Positions 50,930 to 59,840 of a stretch of 64,000 bases of DNA are shown here, piece after piece. Both the position numbers and the translations under genes were made by a program. Source of the stretch: Agromyces ramosus (GTDB taxonomy: Bacteria > Actinomycetota > Actinomycetes > Actinomycetales > Microbacteriaceae); the NCBI RefSeq assembly GCF_030817175.1, contig NZ_JAUSYY010000001.1, positions 1,116,001 to 1,180,000 on the forward strand. Direction: 5' to 3'. The stretch's first letter is position 1. Each line of letters starts with the position of its first letter. The notes under the pieces were generated by a model. The model searched no databases. It was not told the DNA's origin and worked only from the letters and a program-made list of their open reading frames with translations.

Positions 50930-52726
50930 ATGAGTGCATTCCGACCCCCGACAGCCGATATCGCCTTCATCCTCGAGCACGTGGTGGATTACGACGCGGT
51001 CGCGCTGCTCCCCGGGTATGAGCACGCCGATCTCGAGACGGTCTCCGAGATCCTCGACGAGGCCGGCAACTTCATGGGCGAGGTGGTGGCACCCACCAAC
51101 CGTGCCGGCGACCTCGAGGGATCGCGGCTGAACCCCGACGGCACCGTCACCACGGCGACCGGCTTCAAGGAGGCCTACTCGGCCTACGTCGGCGCCGGCT
51201 GGGGCTCGGTGCCCCTGCCCGAGGAGTTCGGCGGCGGCGGATTTCCGCGCACGGTCGGACTCGCCCTCCAGGAGCTCATGGCGACCGCGAACATGGCGTT
51301 CGCGCTTGCGCCGCTGCTCACGCAGGGCGCGATCGAGGCGCTCCTGCACTACGGCAGCGACGAGCAGAAGCAGCAGTGGCTGCCGAAGATGGTCACCGGC
51401 GAGTGGGCCGGCACCATGAACCTCACCGAACCGCACGCCGGCACCGATGTCGGCGCCCTCACCACGAAGGCGGTGAAGCGCGCCGACGGCAGCTACGGCA
51501 TCACCGGCCAGAAGATCTTCATCACCTTCGGCGACCACGACCTCAGCGAGCAGATCGTGCACCTCGTGCTCGCTCGAACCCCCGACGCGCCGGCCGGCAC
51601 GAAGGGCATCTCGATCTTCATCGTGCCGAAGTTCCTCATGAACGACGACGGCTCGCTCGGCGAGCGCAACGGGGTGCACACCGTCGGCGTCGAGCACAAG
51701 ATGGGCATCCACGGTTCGCCCACGTGCGTGCTCTCGTACGAAGACGCGACCGGCTACCTCGTCGGTGAAGAGAACATCGGCATGCGCATCATGTTCGTCA
51801 TGATGAACAGCGCCCGCCTCTCGGTCGGCATGCAGGGCCTCGCCGTGTCGGAGCGCGCCTACCAGCAGTCGCTCGACTACGCGCGGGAGCGCATCCAGGG
51901 CCGCGCGATCGGCGCGACTCAAGACTCCCCCATCATCGACTTCCCCGACGTGCGCCGCATGCTCATGACGCAGAAGGCCTACATCGCCGCGATGCGCCGC
52001 ATGATGCTGCTCACCGCGACCTACACCGACGTGTCGACGCACCACCCCGACGCCGCCGTGCGCGCCCGGGCGAACGAGATCGTCGGCCTGCTCACGCCCA
52101 TCAACAAGTCGTTCGGCACCGACCTCGGCAACGAGCTCACCTCGCTCGCGCTGCAGATCCACGGCGGCATGGGCTTCATCGAGGAGACCGGCGCAGCCCA
52201 GCACTACCGTGACGTGCGCATCGCCGCGATCTACGAGGGCACGAACGGCGTGCAGGCCGCCGACCTCGTTGGCCGCAAGCTCCCGGTTCGCGACGGGGCA
52301 TCCGCGCTCGAATTCATCGCCTCGATGCGCGAGCTCGACGGTGAACTCGCCGCGGCCGGAGACGAGTTCGCCTCGATCCGCTCGCAGCTGAACGCGCAGC
52401 TCGACACCCTCGAGCAGACGACGATGTGGATGCTCCGCACCGGCGCCACCGACCCCAACGCCGTGTTGTCGGGGTCGGCCCCGTACCAGCGCATCTGGGG
52501 GCTCGTGCTGGGTGGCTGGCTCATGGCGAAGTCGGCGCTCGCCGCCCGCGGACTCGACGCCGACGGCCTCGCGGAGTCGCAGCTGCCGCTGGCCCGGTTC
52601 TACGCCGAGCAGCTGCTGCCGCAAGCGGCCGGCCTCGCCGGCGCCGCCACGGCCGGCTCGCGCGACCTGTTCGCCCTCGACGCCGACGCGCTCGGCGACG
52701 GCGTGCGCCGTGGGGCGCGCGTCTGA
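50930..52726 (+). CDS. Acyl-CoA dehydrogenase
   Basis: A 598-residue enzyme of the longer class with a C-terminal extension (AcylCoA_DH_C). FAD/substrate segments GTMNLTEPHAGTDVG and QKIFITFGDHDLSEQI are followed by the helical domain with LTSLALQIHGGMGFIEETG. The catalytic Glu is in IAAIYEGTNGVQA. It carries out the first step of beta-oxidation or a related acyl-CoA desaturation. The ATG at 50930 has no SD site but TACGCT 6 nt upstream. It appears monocistronic. Confidence 0.92.
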   Translation: MSAFRPPTADIAFILEHVVDYDAVALLPGYEHADLETVSEILDEAGNFMGEVVAPTNRAGDLEGSRLNPDGTVTTATGFKEAYSAYVGAGWGSVPLPEEFGGGGFPRTVGLALQELMATANMAFALAPLLTQGAIEALLHYGSDEQKQQWLPKMVTGEWAGTMNLTEPHAGTDVGALTTKAVKRADGSYGITGQKIFITFGDHDLSEQIVHLVLARTPDAPAGTKGISIFIVPKFLMNDDGSLGERNGVHTVGVEHKMGIHGSPTCVLSYEDATGYLVGEENIGMRIMFVMMNSARLSVGMQGLAVSERAYQQSLDYARERIQGRAIGATQDSPIIDFPDVRRMLMTQKAYIAAMRRMMLLTATYTDVSTHHPDAAVRARANEIVGLLTPINKSFGTDLGNELTSLALQIHGGMGFIEETGAAQHYRDVRIAAIYEGTNGVQAADLVGRKLPVRDGASALEFIASMRELDGELAAAGDEFASIRSQLNAQLDTLEQTTMWMLRTGATDPNAVLSGSAPYQRIWGLVLGGWLMAKSALAARGLDADGLAESQLPLARFYAEQLLPQAAGLAGAATAGSRDLFALDADALGDGVRRGARV

Positions 52727-52742
52727 GTTCGTTCGACGACGT

Positions 52743-54023
52743 TCACGAACGTGCTGTCGCGGCGGCAGCGTGCTCCCAATCACCAGGCCGCCGTTGAACG
52801 CCGCCCCGGGACGCATCGAGGTCGCGCCGCGCCTGGAGCAGGGACTCTTTCGCGAGGGACGCGACACGGTCGGCCAGCGCGATCACCCGCTCGCGGTCAT
52901 CGTGGTCAGTGACTCTGCTCGTCGCCGCGGAGCTGCCGAGGTAGTGGCCGAGGTCGATCCGGATGCGCTCGGATTCGGCCAGGCGCGCCATGGCCTCGGC
53001 GCCGATCGAGCCCGGGTGGGCGGCGATGGTGTCGCGGGCGACGTCGAGCTGACGGTCTGCGGCCTCGATCGCCTGATGCACGTGGCGCACGGGCGGGATC
53101 GGACGCGTTGCGCGCTCGCGAACCGCCGCGACCGCGACATCCAGCGCCGCGTGCGCCGCGCCTAGTCGACGCAAGTGGGCGAATGGATCGGTGTTGACGC
53201 CCGCCGTCGGAAGGGCGGCGAGAGCCGCCTGCAACTCGGCGATCGCGTTCGCGACACCACGAGAGTGCGGCTCCTCGAGCGCGACGGCGAGATCCCGACG
53301 CGACTGCGCGACGAGCGCAGCCAGCATGGCCTCGGCTTGCAACGCCTCGACCTCGAAGGCCTCCACCCCATCGAGCAGCCCCTCTGCTCGGCGCACTGAT
53401 TGAGCGGATGCCTCGACCGCGAGGTCGACCTGACCGCGCTGCCCGGCCGCACGCCGCCGCTCGGCCACGCCCAGGCTGTGCTCGGCGAACCCGAGCAGCT
53501 GCTCGACCCCCGCAGCGTCGGCCTCGACGTGGACGAGCGCCTCTCGTGCGTAGCGGGCCGAGAGCCGTTCGATGGTCTCGCGAGCGTGCGGCAGGCGAGC
53601 TCGCAGACGCTCGGCGTCGGCTCGCACGCCGGCGATGATCTCCGGTGCACGCCGCGCCAGGGCGATGCGGTCGGCGAGCGCGGAGGCCTGCTCGTCGAGG
53701 TCGTGAACGACCGATTCGCACAGTTCTACGATCTGCACGTAGCGAGCCCGCACCTCGTCGGCCGTGCCGGGGGTCGCGTCGTGATTGAGCCGGTTCAACC
53801 GGAACGCGTCGCCCAGGCGTCTGCGCGCCGCGACGAGCGCCGCGCTCGCCGTCGCCGTGGATTCCGAACCCAGCTCCGCCTCGGCGAAGCCGAGCTCGTC
53901 GGCGGTGTCGCGGATGCGCTCGTCGGCCGCGAGCAGGGCAACTCCAGCCCGCTTCGCCAGGTCGGCGTCGTGGACTTCCAGTTCGTGCGCACCCCGTCGG
54001 CGCCTGACCTTGAACCCGGCCAT
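52743..54023 (-). CDS. Coiled-coil protein related to the C-terminal half of TPM-domain proteins (1)
   Basis: A 426-residue, almost wholly helical, Ala/Arg/Glu-rich protein. It is clearly paralogous to the product of 58413-59765: both share DADLAKRAG, ARRAPEIIAGVRADA, QLLGFAEHS, AGVNTDPFA and ARLAESERIRIDL in the same order. I recall this architecture following a secreted TPM domain in longer actinobacterial proteins; here no TPM domain or signal peptide is present. Unlike its paralogue it lacks the Gly-rich tail. TATGAT 6 nt before the ATG suggests a leaderless start. Confidence 0.75.
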   Translation of the reverse strand: MAGFKVRRRRGAHELEVHDADLAKRAGVALLAADERIRDTADELGFAEAELGSESTATASAALVAARRRLGDAFRLNRLNHDATPGTADEVRARYVQIVELCESVVHDLDEQASALADRIALARRAPEIIAGVRADAERLRARLPHARETIERLSARYAREALVHVEADAAGVEQLLGFAEHSLGVAERRRAAGQRGQVDLAVEASAQSVRRAEGLLDGVEAFEVEALQAEAMLAALVAQSRRDLAVALEEPHSRGVANAIAELQAALAALPTAGVNTDPFAHLRRLGAAHAALDVAVAAVRERATRPIPPVRHVHQAIEAADRQLDVARDTIAAHPGSIGAEAMARLAESERIRIDLGHYLGSSAATSRVTDHDDRERVIALADRVASLAKESLLQARRDLDASRGGVQRRPGDWEHAAAATARS

Positions 54024-54029
54024 GCTCCG

Positions 54030-54035
54030 ATCATA
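54030..54035 (-). promoter_or_regulatory. -10 box TATGAT of the first coiled-coil gene
   Basis: A near-consensus TATGAT ends 6 nt before the ATG at 54023. It is the clearest of the leaderless -10 boxes in this window. The divergent NTF2-like gene has TAGCGT (54111-54116) 7 nt before its ATG. Confidence 0.55.
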
Positions 54036-54123
54036 AGGACGCCGCTCGACCCCCGCTACGGACCGCCGGAAACCGCCACGTCGGAGGGTCGGACGTCACA
54101 TCGCACCTGCTAGCGTGTGCCGC

Positions 54124-54612
54124 ATGCCAGCACCGGTGCAGCACCTCGTCGAGTCGATGTTCGCGGGGGTCCAGGACCTCGATGTCGATGCCGCGACCGC
54201 GTCGATGCACGACGACGTCGTGCTCTACGACCCGCACTACCCGTATCCCGACATGGTCGGCATCGCCGCCGTGCGCGAGGGCCTCACGTGGGCGTTCACC
54301 CAGATGAAGAGCATGCGATTCGACATCGACCGGTGGTTCTTCGATGACGCCGGCGCCTCGGTCGTCGTCGAGACATCCACCCATCACGTGCTGCGGATGG
54401 GTGGCAAGCGGCTCGACTTCCCCCAGGTGTTCGTCATCGACACCGACGGTGAGCGCATCACCGGGATGCGCGCCTACGAGCCCTACGGTCCGCACGGCTC
54501 GACGGGCTTCGGGCTGAAGATCGGACACGCCGTGTACCGGCTCTCGCATCGACGACCGTCGAGCGCCCAACCGTCGCCCGGCCAGGCGTCGCCCGCCCAG
54601 CCGTCGCGCTGA
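54124..54612 (+). CDS. NTF2-like (SnoaL-type) protein
   Basis: This 162-residue protein has a cone-shaped NTF2 fold indicated by VESMFAGVQDLDVDAATASM, DVVLYDPHYPYPDMVG and MRFDIDRWFFDDAGASVVVE. Members include ketosteroid-isomerase-like enzymes and non-catalytic binding proteins, so the role is open. A low-complexity tail with repeated PSPGQASPAQPS follows the domain. ATG 54124 is chosen because of the TAGCGT box at 7 nt; a GTG nine bases earlier is less likely. Confidence 0.8.
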   Translation: MPAPVQHLVESMFAGVQDLDVDAATASMHDDVVLYDPHYPYPDMVGIAAVREGLTWAFTQMKSMRFDIDRWFFDDAGASVVVETSTHHVLRMGGKRLDFPQVFVIDTDGERITGMRAYEPYGPHGSTGFGLKIGHAVYRLSHRRPSSAQPSPGQASPAQPSR

Positions 54613-54650
54613 CGGCACATCCGCTCGGTAGCTCGCCACCGGCCAGTCGC

Positions 54651-56393
54651 TCAGAACGCGAGGTCGAGGTGGAAGTGGTTCACGAGCGGGCCGTGCCAGT
54701 TGATGTTGGTGATGTCGCCTGTGCGGTTGCGGCTCGTGTTGGCGACCTCGATGATGCGGCGCTGCCCGAGCCGTTCGTTCACCGCCCGCGCGACTGAGAA
54801 GTCGTCGTAGATCACCCGCCACTCGACGCCGACGGCTGACGCGGCCCGGTCGATTGCGAGCGCGAACGCGATCGCCTGAGCGGCGTCGAAGAACCCGTCG
54901 GCGCGGCGCTGCGGGATCGTCAGGTCGAGCGAGCGTCCGCGGCCGGCGAAGCTGCCGCCGCCGTGATCGCCGTAGTTGCTCGCCGTGAAGCGAGTGCCGT
55001 ACGCGTCGATGAGCAACAGCACGAAGATGGCCGTCGTCGTCATGACCCCGAGGCTGCCGCGATTCCAGACCGGCCCCCAGGCGGGCCGGCTGTTGGCATC
55101 GAGCTCGTGCACGTCGACCCAGTCGCGCTCCTCGATGTCGATCGCCGCCGCGCGCACCGCGACATCGACCGCGGTCTGTCCACCGAACTTGCGGGTCTCA
55201 GCGGCGACGATCGCCTGCTCCTGCCCGGCCGCGTCGAGCGTCGCCTTCGGGTCGCGAGTGCGCCGCCGCAGCGCCGACTCGGCCGCGGAGATCGCTCGGG
55301 CGCGTTCGGCGTCGGTGAGCGATCGATTGCCTGCGGCGAGCCGCCCCCGAACGAGGGCGACGGCATCGACGTTCGGGAGCGCGCCGGGGGCGAAGCCGCG
55401 AAGATCGCGCACGCCGCGCTGGGTGGTCGTGACGAAGTCGAGGTGCTCGCGTCGCTCGGTCATCCAGCCCCAGGCGCCCTCGGTGAGGTGCGACACGATG
55501 CGGTCGACGAGGAACTGCCGGAACACGACGAGACCGGCCTCGACGTGCGCGTCGCGCTCAGCCGGTGTGAGGGCACGCCGCCTGCCGTTCTCGACGACCC
55601 TCTTGCGCCCGACCTCGCGCACGAGCCGCCGGCGCTCGGCGTTCAATTGGGCGAGTGCCCTCCCCTCGACGCCCGACCAGGGCACGCTGAAGCTGCTGCG
55701 TGCGAACCAGCCCTGCATCGTCTCATCGAAGTCGGTGACGAAGGAGGCCCGCGTCGCGGCGACGTCGATCGTCTGACCTTGGGCGGCACGTCGCGTGCGC
55801 CATCCGTCGACGAGGACGTCGGCGTACTGCGCGACCCCGGCCACCCCCCAGAACTCGACCGTCGTGTCGATGCCGTGCACGGGCGCGGTCTCGTCGGCCG
55901 GTGGTGCGGCGCCCGGCACGACGACGGGAGTGCCGCGCGTGACCTGGATGCTGGGCCGCGCGGGCGGATAGGCCACGTCGGTCGTGTCGACATCGAGCGG
56001 TGCCGCCGCCTGCGCCGGCTGCGGCACGCCCTGCGCGGGCTGTGGGCCGGTGGCCTGCGCCGGCTGCTGGGCCGGCTGCTGCGCCGGTGTCTGCGCGGGT
56101 TGCTGCGCCGGCTGCGCCTGCGCGTCGGCCGGGGCATCCGCGTCGACCCCCGCATCGACCGGCTGGCGCTGCAGGTGCACGATGCCGCCCGAGACGGCAT
56201 CGGAGGCGACGAGGCCGGCGGCCGCGCGGTTGCCTGCCACCCGCTGCACGTCGGCGAGGGTCATCGGCGCGTGCTCGTGGGCCGGGTCACCAGCGACCGC
56301 GGGCACCGCCGCAACTGCCGGCCGGCTGTGCCCGATGCGCTGCCCGGCCTCGTCGGGCTCTTCGTCGCCGACCTTGCGATGCCGCATCCTCAC
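54651..56393 (-). CDS. eCIS-cargo-like protein with QRVAGNRA motif and C-terminal peptidase-like domain (2)
   Basis: This 580-residue protein has the N-terminal motif LADVQRVAGNRAAAGLV (about 46-62) and then IVHLQRQP, the same two-part leader as the protein at 34344. Next comes a PAQ-repeat linker (~84-125) and a long helical middle. The C terminus has GSFAGRGRSLDLT and NHFHLDLAF, resembling M15-type DD-peptidases (SxHxxGxAxD and a final HxH), but with Ala at the first His. No signal peptide is seen. The start is taken as GTG 56393; ATG 56387 is equally possible. Cargo status is inferred from the leader. Confidence 0.68.
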   Translation of the reverse strand: MRMRHRKVGDEEPDEAGQRIGHSRPAVAAVPAVAGDPAHEHAPMTLADVQRVAGNRAAAGLVASDAVSGGIVHLQRQPVDAGVDADAPADAQAQPAQQPAQTPAQQPAQQPAQATGPQPAQGVPQPAQAAAPLDVDTTDVAYPPARPSIQVTRGTPVVVPGAAPPADETAPVHGIDTTVEFWGVAGVAQYADVLVDGWRTRRAAQGQTIDVAATRASFVTDFDETMQGWFARSSFSVPWSGVEGRALAQLNAERRRLVREVGRKRVVENGRRRALTPAERDAHVEAGLVVFRQFLVDRIVSHLTEGAWGWMTERREHLDFVTTTQRGVRDLRGFAPGALPNVDAVALVRGRLAAGNRSLTDAERARAISAAESALRRRTRDPKATLDAAGQEQAIVAAETRKFGGQTAVDVAVRAAAIDIEERDWVDVHELDANSRPAWGPVWNRGSLGVMTTTAIFVLLLIDAYGTRFTASNYGDHGGGSFAGRGRSLDLTIPQRRADGFFDAAQAIAFALAIDRAASAVGVEWRVIYDDFSVARAVNERLGQRRIIEVANTSRNRTGDITNINWHGPLVNHFHLDLAF

Positions 56394-56769
56394 GCCGTCG
56401 GGTCGACCATCGGCGACCCGTCAGCCCTCCTCGATACGACGCTAGCCGCGCACCGCGTCCCGAACGCGGCGTGTGCACGATCGGGCACGGAACTCTGCAC
56501 GCATCCGCAGCCGACGGCGACGTGCCGCCGGCACCGTGCTACGAAGACGCCATCTTCACGAACCTGCGATAACCAGCCAGACGAGCGCGCAACACATCGA
56601 AGCCATCCCGCTGTCACCGGCGCGCCGAGACGTCCACACGGGCAGCTGGCATCCAGTATGCAGAGAGAAGGCGCCAGTGCTCGGGGGCACATAGGCCGAG
56701 CGCCGAGGGGGAAGGTGACCAAAGCTTGTCCGCTGTGCTCATTCTCGCAAGTCGGCACTTCTTGTCACG
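56394..56769. other. 376-bp divergent intergenic region
   Basis: No supportable gene and no clear palindrome. It should carry the promoters of the divergent cargo-like and secreted peptidase-lectin genes. It is less GC-rich than its flanks, especially over its last 200 bp. Confidence 0.4.
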
Positions 56770-58386
56770 ATGAAGGGTTTCGACACGAGCCGAAGTGAAC
56801 CCGGAGCGCTCAGCCGACGGGCGCTGCTCGGCGGATTCGCGGGTATCGCCGGAGTCGGTGCCATCGGAGCAAGTCTTCTCCCGACCGCACCCGCCTTCGC
56901 CGGTGACGGCGAGATCTACAACCCATTCGCCCGATGGAAGGTGTCGTTCACCTGGCTTGACCACCTCAGCTACTCGCTGGGCGGGACCGACTATCCACTT
57001 GGCTATGGAACCGCATTGCCCGCACCTGCAGCGGGCACTCTTCGGACGAGCGGTGGATCGGGCGAATGGGCGGCGGGGTGGGTCGGGAGTGCCGGCCGTC
57101 GAGCCATCCTCACGCTCGACGTGCCCGTTTCACGACAGATCGCTGGCCAAACGGGAGAGGGCGCGGGAGATCTCGTCGCGATCGTCTTCCAACATCTCTC
57201 GGCGTTCTCGAGTGATGGGCATTACAGCACCGGTCAGACCATCGGCAAGTCAGGGGCGTCGGCGAACGGGGCCGACTACGGCGGCGACATCCACCTCCAC
57301 ATTCATGGCCTCACGGCGAAGGGTGCCCGAGTCGACTTCACGAAGTTCATCACTCCGGTGCCGATTGCACCTGTGGCGCTGATTCTCAGCAACGGGGTGA
57401 TCGCGCTCTACCAAGTCCGTGGCGGGGCGCTGTACGGCACCAATCAGGTGTCACTGGGCGGGCCCTTCGCCGCCTGGTCGCAGATCGGTTCCGGCGCCGC
57501 CGCGATCGTAGGAACACCTTCAGTGATCCAGATACCGAGTGGGCAGCTCGCCGCCTACGCGCTGCAGGGCGGCACGGTGGTGGGCGCCGGCCAGTCCGTA
57601 CCCGGCGCCGGATTCGGCGCTTGGGGGCCGATGGGGGTCGGTGGCACCGGCATCGTCGGGAGACCCGCCGTCGTCGTCTCGGCAAGCGGCCGCATCACGA
57701 TCTTCGCCGCGTTGGACAACGGAAATCTCGGCATCACCACCCAGGTCGCCCCGCTCTCCTCGTTCAACGCATGGTCGCCTGTGGGGACCGGCACCCTCGG
57801 AGCAGTGGGAAAGCCGGCGATCCTGAAGCATCCCGACGGCCTGTTGCAGGTCTTCACGCGAACCAGAGACGGCGTGATGAAGACGACCAGGCAGACTGCC
57901 GTCGATGGCCCGTTCGGAGCATGGTCGGTCGTTGGTACCGGTGCCGCGTTGGAGGGCGATCCCTCCGTGGTCCTTTCGTCCACCGGCATCGCGACCGTGG
58001 TATCCGGAACCTCCGACAACAACGTGGCGTTCGCAACCCAGACGGCAGTCGGGGCCGCATTCGGCGGGTGGGCCACCGTGGGCGAGAAGCGCGGCGATCT
58101 CGTCGGATCGCCCGCCGTTCTCATCACTCCCAACGACCTCGTGGTGGTCTACAGCCGCACGCTGGGAGCACTCACCATCGGTACCAACCAGGCGATCCCG
58201 GGCGGTGGCTTCGCGTCGTGGCTGACCATCGGAACCGGCGGGGCCGGTGCCCTCTCCGATCCTGCTGCGGTGAGAACCCCCTCGGGACTCATTGCGGTGT
58301 ACATGGCCAGCGCACGGAATGCGATCTCCGGCGTGGGGCAGTCCACGCCCGGTGGCAACTTCGGCCGGTGGGGCGTCATGGGCTGA
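56770..58386 (+). CDS. Tat-exported M23-type peptidase fused to a seven-repeat PLL-lectin-like propeller
   Basis: This 538-residue protein has a Tat signal (SRRALLGGFAG, then a hydrophobic run ending near APAFA). Residues ~45-198 carry an M23-like core with DHLSYSLGGTD, FQHLSAF and DIHLHIHG, giving the H...D, H and HxH ligand set. From ~200 to the end seven repeats of about 49 residues follow, each closing with a Trp motif: AAWSQIG, GAWGPMG, NAWSPVG, GAWSVVG, GGWATVG, ASWLTIG, GRWGVMG. Repeat number and length match PLL-type fucose-binding propellers. The likely role is a secreted cell-wall hydrolase with a sugar-binding domain (inference). No SD site is visible. Confidence 0.78.
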   Translation: MKGFDTSRSEPGALSRRALLGGFAGIAGVGAIGASLLPTAPAFAGDGEIYNPFARWKVSFTWLDHLSYSLGGTDYPLGYGTALPAPAAGTLRTSGGSGEWAAGWVGSAGRRAILTLDVPVSRQIAGQTGEGAGDLVAIVFQHLSAFSSDGHYSTGQTIGKSGASANGADYGGDIHLHIHGLTAKGARVDFTKFITPVPIAPVALILSNGVIALYQVRGGALYGTNQVSLGGPFAAWSQIGSGAAAIVGTPSVIQIPSGQLAAYALQGGTVVGAGQSVPGAGFGAWGPMGVGGTGIVGRPAVVVSASGRITIFAALDNGNLGITTQVAPLSSFNAWSPVGTGTLGAVGKPAILKHPDGLLQVFTRTRDGVMKTTRQTAVDGPFGAWSVVGTGAALEGDPSVVLSSTGIATVVSGTSDNNVAFATQTAVGAAFGGWATVGEKRGDLVGSPAVLITPNDLVVVYSRTLGALTIGTNQAIPGGGFASWLTIGTGGAGALSDPAAVRTPSGLIAVYMASARNAISGVGQSTPGGNFGRWGVMG

Positions 58387-58412
58387 CCGTCCGGCTCGGG
58401 GCGGTGACCGTT

Positions 58413-59765
58413 TCAGTCGAAGATGCCGTCGAGGACACTGCCGATGACCAGGCCCCCGAGGATTCCGCCCATCATGTCGCCCCCGCCGCCGCGTCGGCCG
58501 CCGCCCCAACCCGGGCCCGGACCGCCCCACTGACCAGGATCCTGCGGTCGCGACGCGTCGATATCGCGTTGCGCGAGCTGCAGCGCCTCGGCCGCGAGAT
58601 ACGCGACACGACGGGCCATCACCATCGCCTCTTCCCGGTGTTCCTCATCGATGACGGCAACGGCCGCCGCGGGCGTGCCGAGCGTGCGGTCGAGATCGAT
58701 CCGGATGCGCTCGGACTCGGCGAGCCGGGTGCGAGCGTCGGCGCCGATCCAGCCGCGGTGGCCGGCGATCACGTCGCGAGCGACCGCGAGCTGCCGGTCG
58801 GCGTCGTCGATGGCGTGGTGCACATGCTCCAGCGGTGGAATCGGACGCGCTGCGCGCTCGCGGGCCGCCGCGATCGCGGCATCGAGCCCGGCATTCGCCT
58901 CGCGCAGGTGATTCAGCTGGGCGAACGGGTCGGTGTTGACGCCGGCCGGCGGCAGGGCGGCGAGCGCAGCCTGCAGCTTGACGATCGCTTCCGTGACACC
59001 GACGGTCTGGGGTTCCTTGCGCGCGACGACGAGGTCACCGCGGGAGTCCTCGACGATGGCCCCCAGAGTGGCCTCGGCGCGCAGCGCCTCCACCTCGAAC
59101 GTCTCGACCGCGTCGAGGAGCGTCGCCGCCCGACGCACCGATTCCGTCGACGCCTCGAGCGCGAGGTTGGCCTGCTCGCGCTGCCCGGCATCGCGGCGTC
59201 GCTCGGCGACGGCGGCACTGTGCTCGGCGAATCCGAGCAGCTGCTCGGCCTGGCCCGGGTTGGACTCCACCTGGGCGAGAGCCTCGGGCGCATAGCGCGC
59301 GGCGAGCCGATCGACGGTGTCGCGGGCATGCGGAATGCGGTCACGGAGGCGTGCGGCATCCGCTCGAACGCCGGCGATGATCTCGGGAGCCCGGCGCGCA
59401 CGCGCGATCTTCTCGGCGAGGGCGGAGGTGTGATCGTCGAGCACGTCTTCGGCCCAATCGCACAGCTGCACGATGCGTGCGTTGCGGGAGCGCAGCTCTT
59501 CAGCGGTGTCGGGAACCTCGTCGAAATTCAGCTGGTTCAACCGGAACGCCTCGCCCAAGTGCTGCCGCACCGCGGCGAGCGCCACGCTCAGCTCGGTGGT
59601 CGCGTCGTGCCCGAGCTCAGCCTCGGCGAAGGCGAGCTCGTCGGCGGTGACGCGGATGCGCTCGTCGGCGGCGACCAGAGCCGTACCGGCCCGCTTCGCC
59701 AGGTCGGCATCCTGGGCTTGGAGCTCGTCGACTTCGCGTTTGCGCTTGCCCCAGAATCCGGCCAT
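58413..59765 (-). CDS. Coiled-coil protein related to the C-terminal half of TPM-domain proteins (2)
   Basis: A 450-residue paralogue of the protein at 52743, collinear over its whole helical length (AKRAGTALVAADERIR, AGVNTDPFAQLNHL). It adds a Gly/Pro/Arg-rich segment and the tail DMMGGILGGLVIGSVLDGIF, a Gly-zipper-like end probably associated with the membrane or with self-assembly. It has no TPM domain and no signal peptide. The ATG at 59765 has TAGGAT 7 nt upstream. It is convergent with the peptidase-lectin gene. Confidence 0.75.
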   Translation of the reverse strand: MAGFWGKRKREVDELQAQDADLAKRAGTALVAADERIRVTADELAFAEAELGHDATTELSVALAAVRQHLGEAFRLNQLNFDEVPDTAEELRSRNARIVQLCDWAEDVLDDHTSALAEKIARARRAPEIIAGVRADAARLRDRIPHARDTVDRLAARYAPEALAQVESNPGQAEQLLGFAEHSAAVAERRRDAGQREQANLALEASTESVRRAATLLDAVETFEVEALRAEATLGAIVEDSRGDLVVARKEPQTVGVTEAIVKLQAALAALPPAGVNTDPFAQLNHLREANAGLDAAIAAARERAARPIPPLEHVHHAIDDADRQLAVARDVIAGHRGWIGADARTRLAESERIRIDLDRTLGTPAAAVAVIDEEHREEAMVMARRVAYLAAEALQLAQRDIDASRPQDPGQWGGPGPGWGGGRRGGGGDMMGGILGGLVIGSVLDGIFD

Positions 59766-59840
59766 GCCTTCGATCCTATGGCCGCCGCTGGGAGGCTGCT
59801 GAGGGGCGCGGATGACGCGCGGCCACGGCGATTCGGTCAC

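Noticed and set aside
56040..56150. Tandem repeat or CRISPR-like array in the PAQ-coding stretch
   Set aside because: The repeats encode an in-frame Pro-Ala-Gln linker of the cargo-like protein and have no spacer structure.
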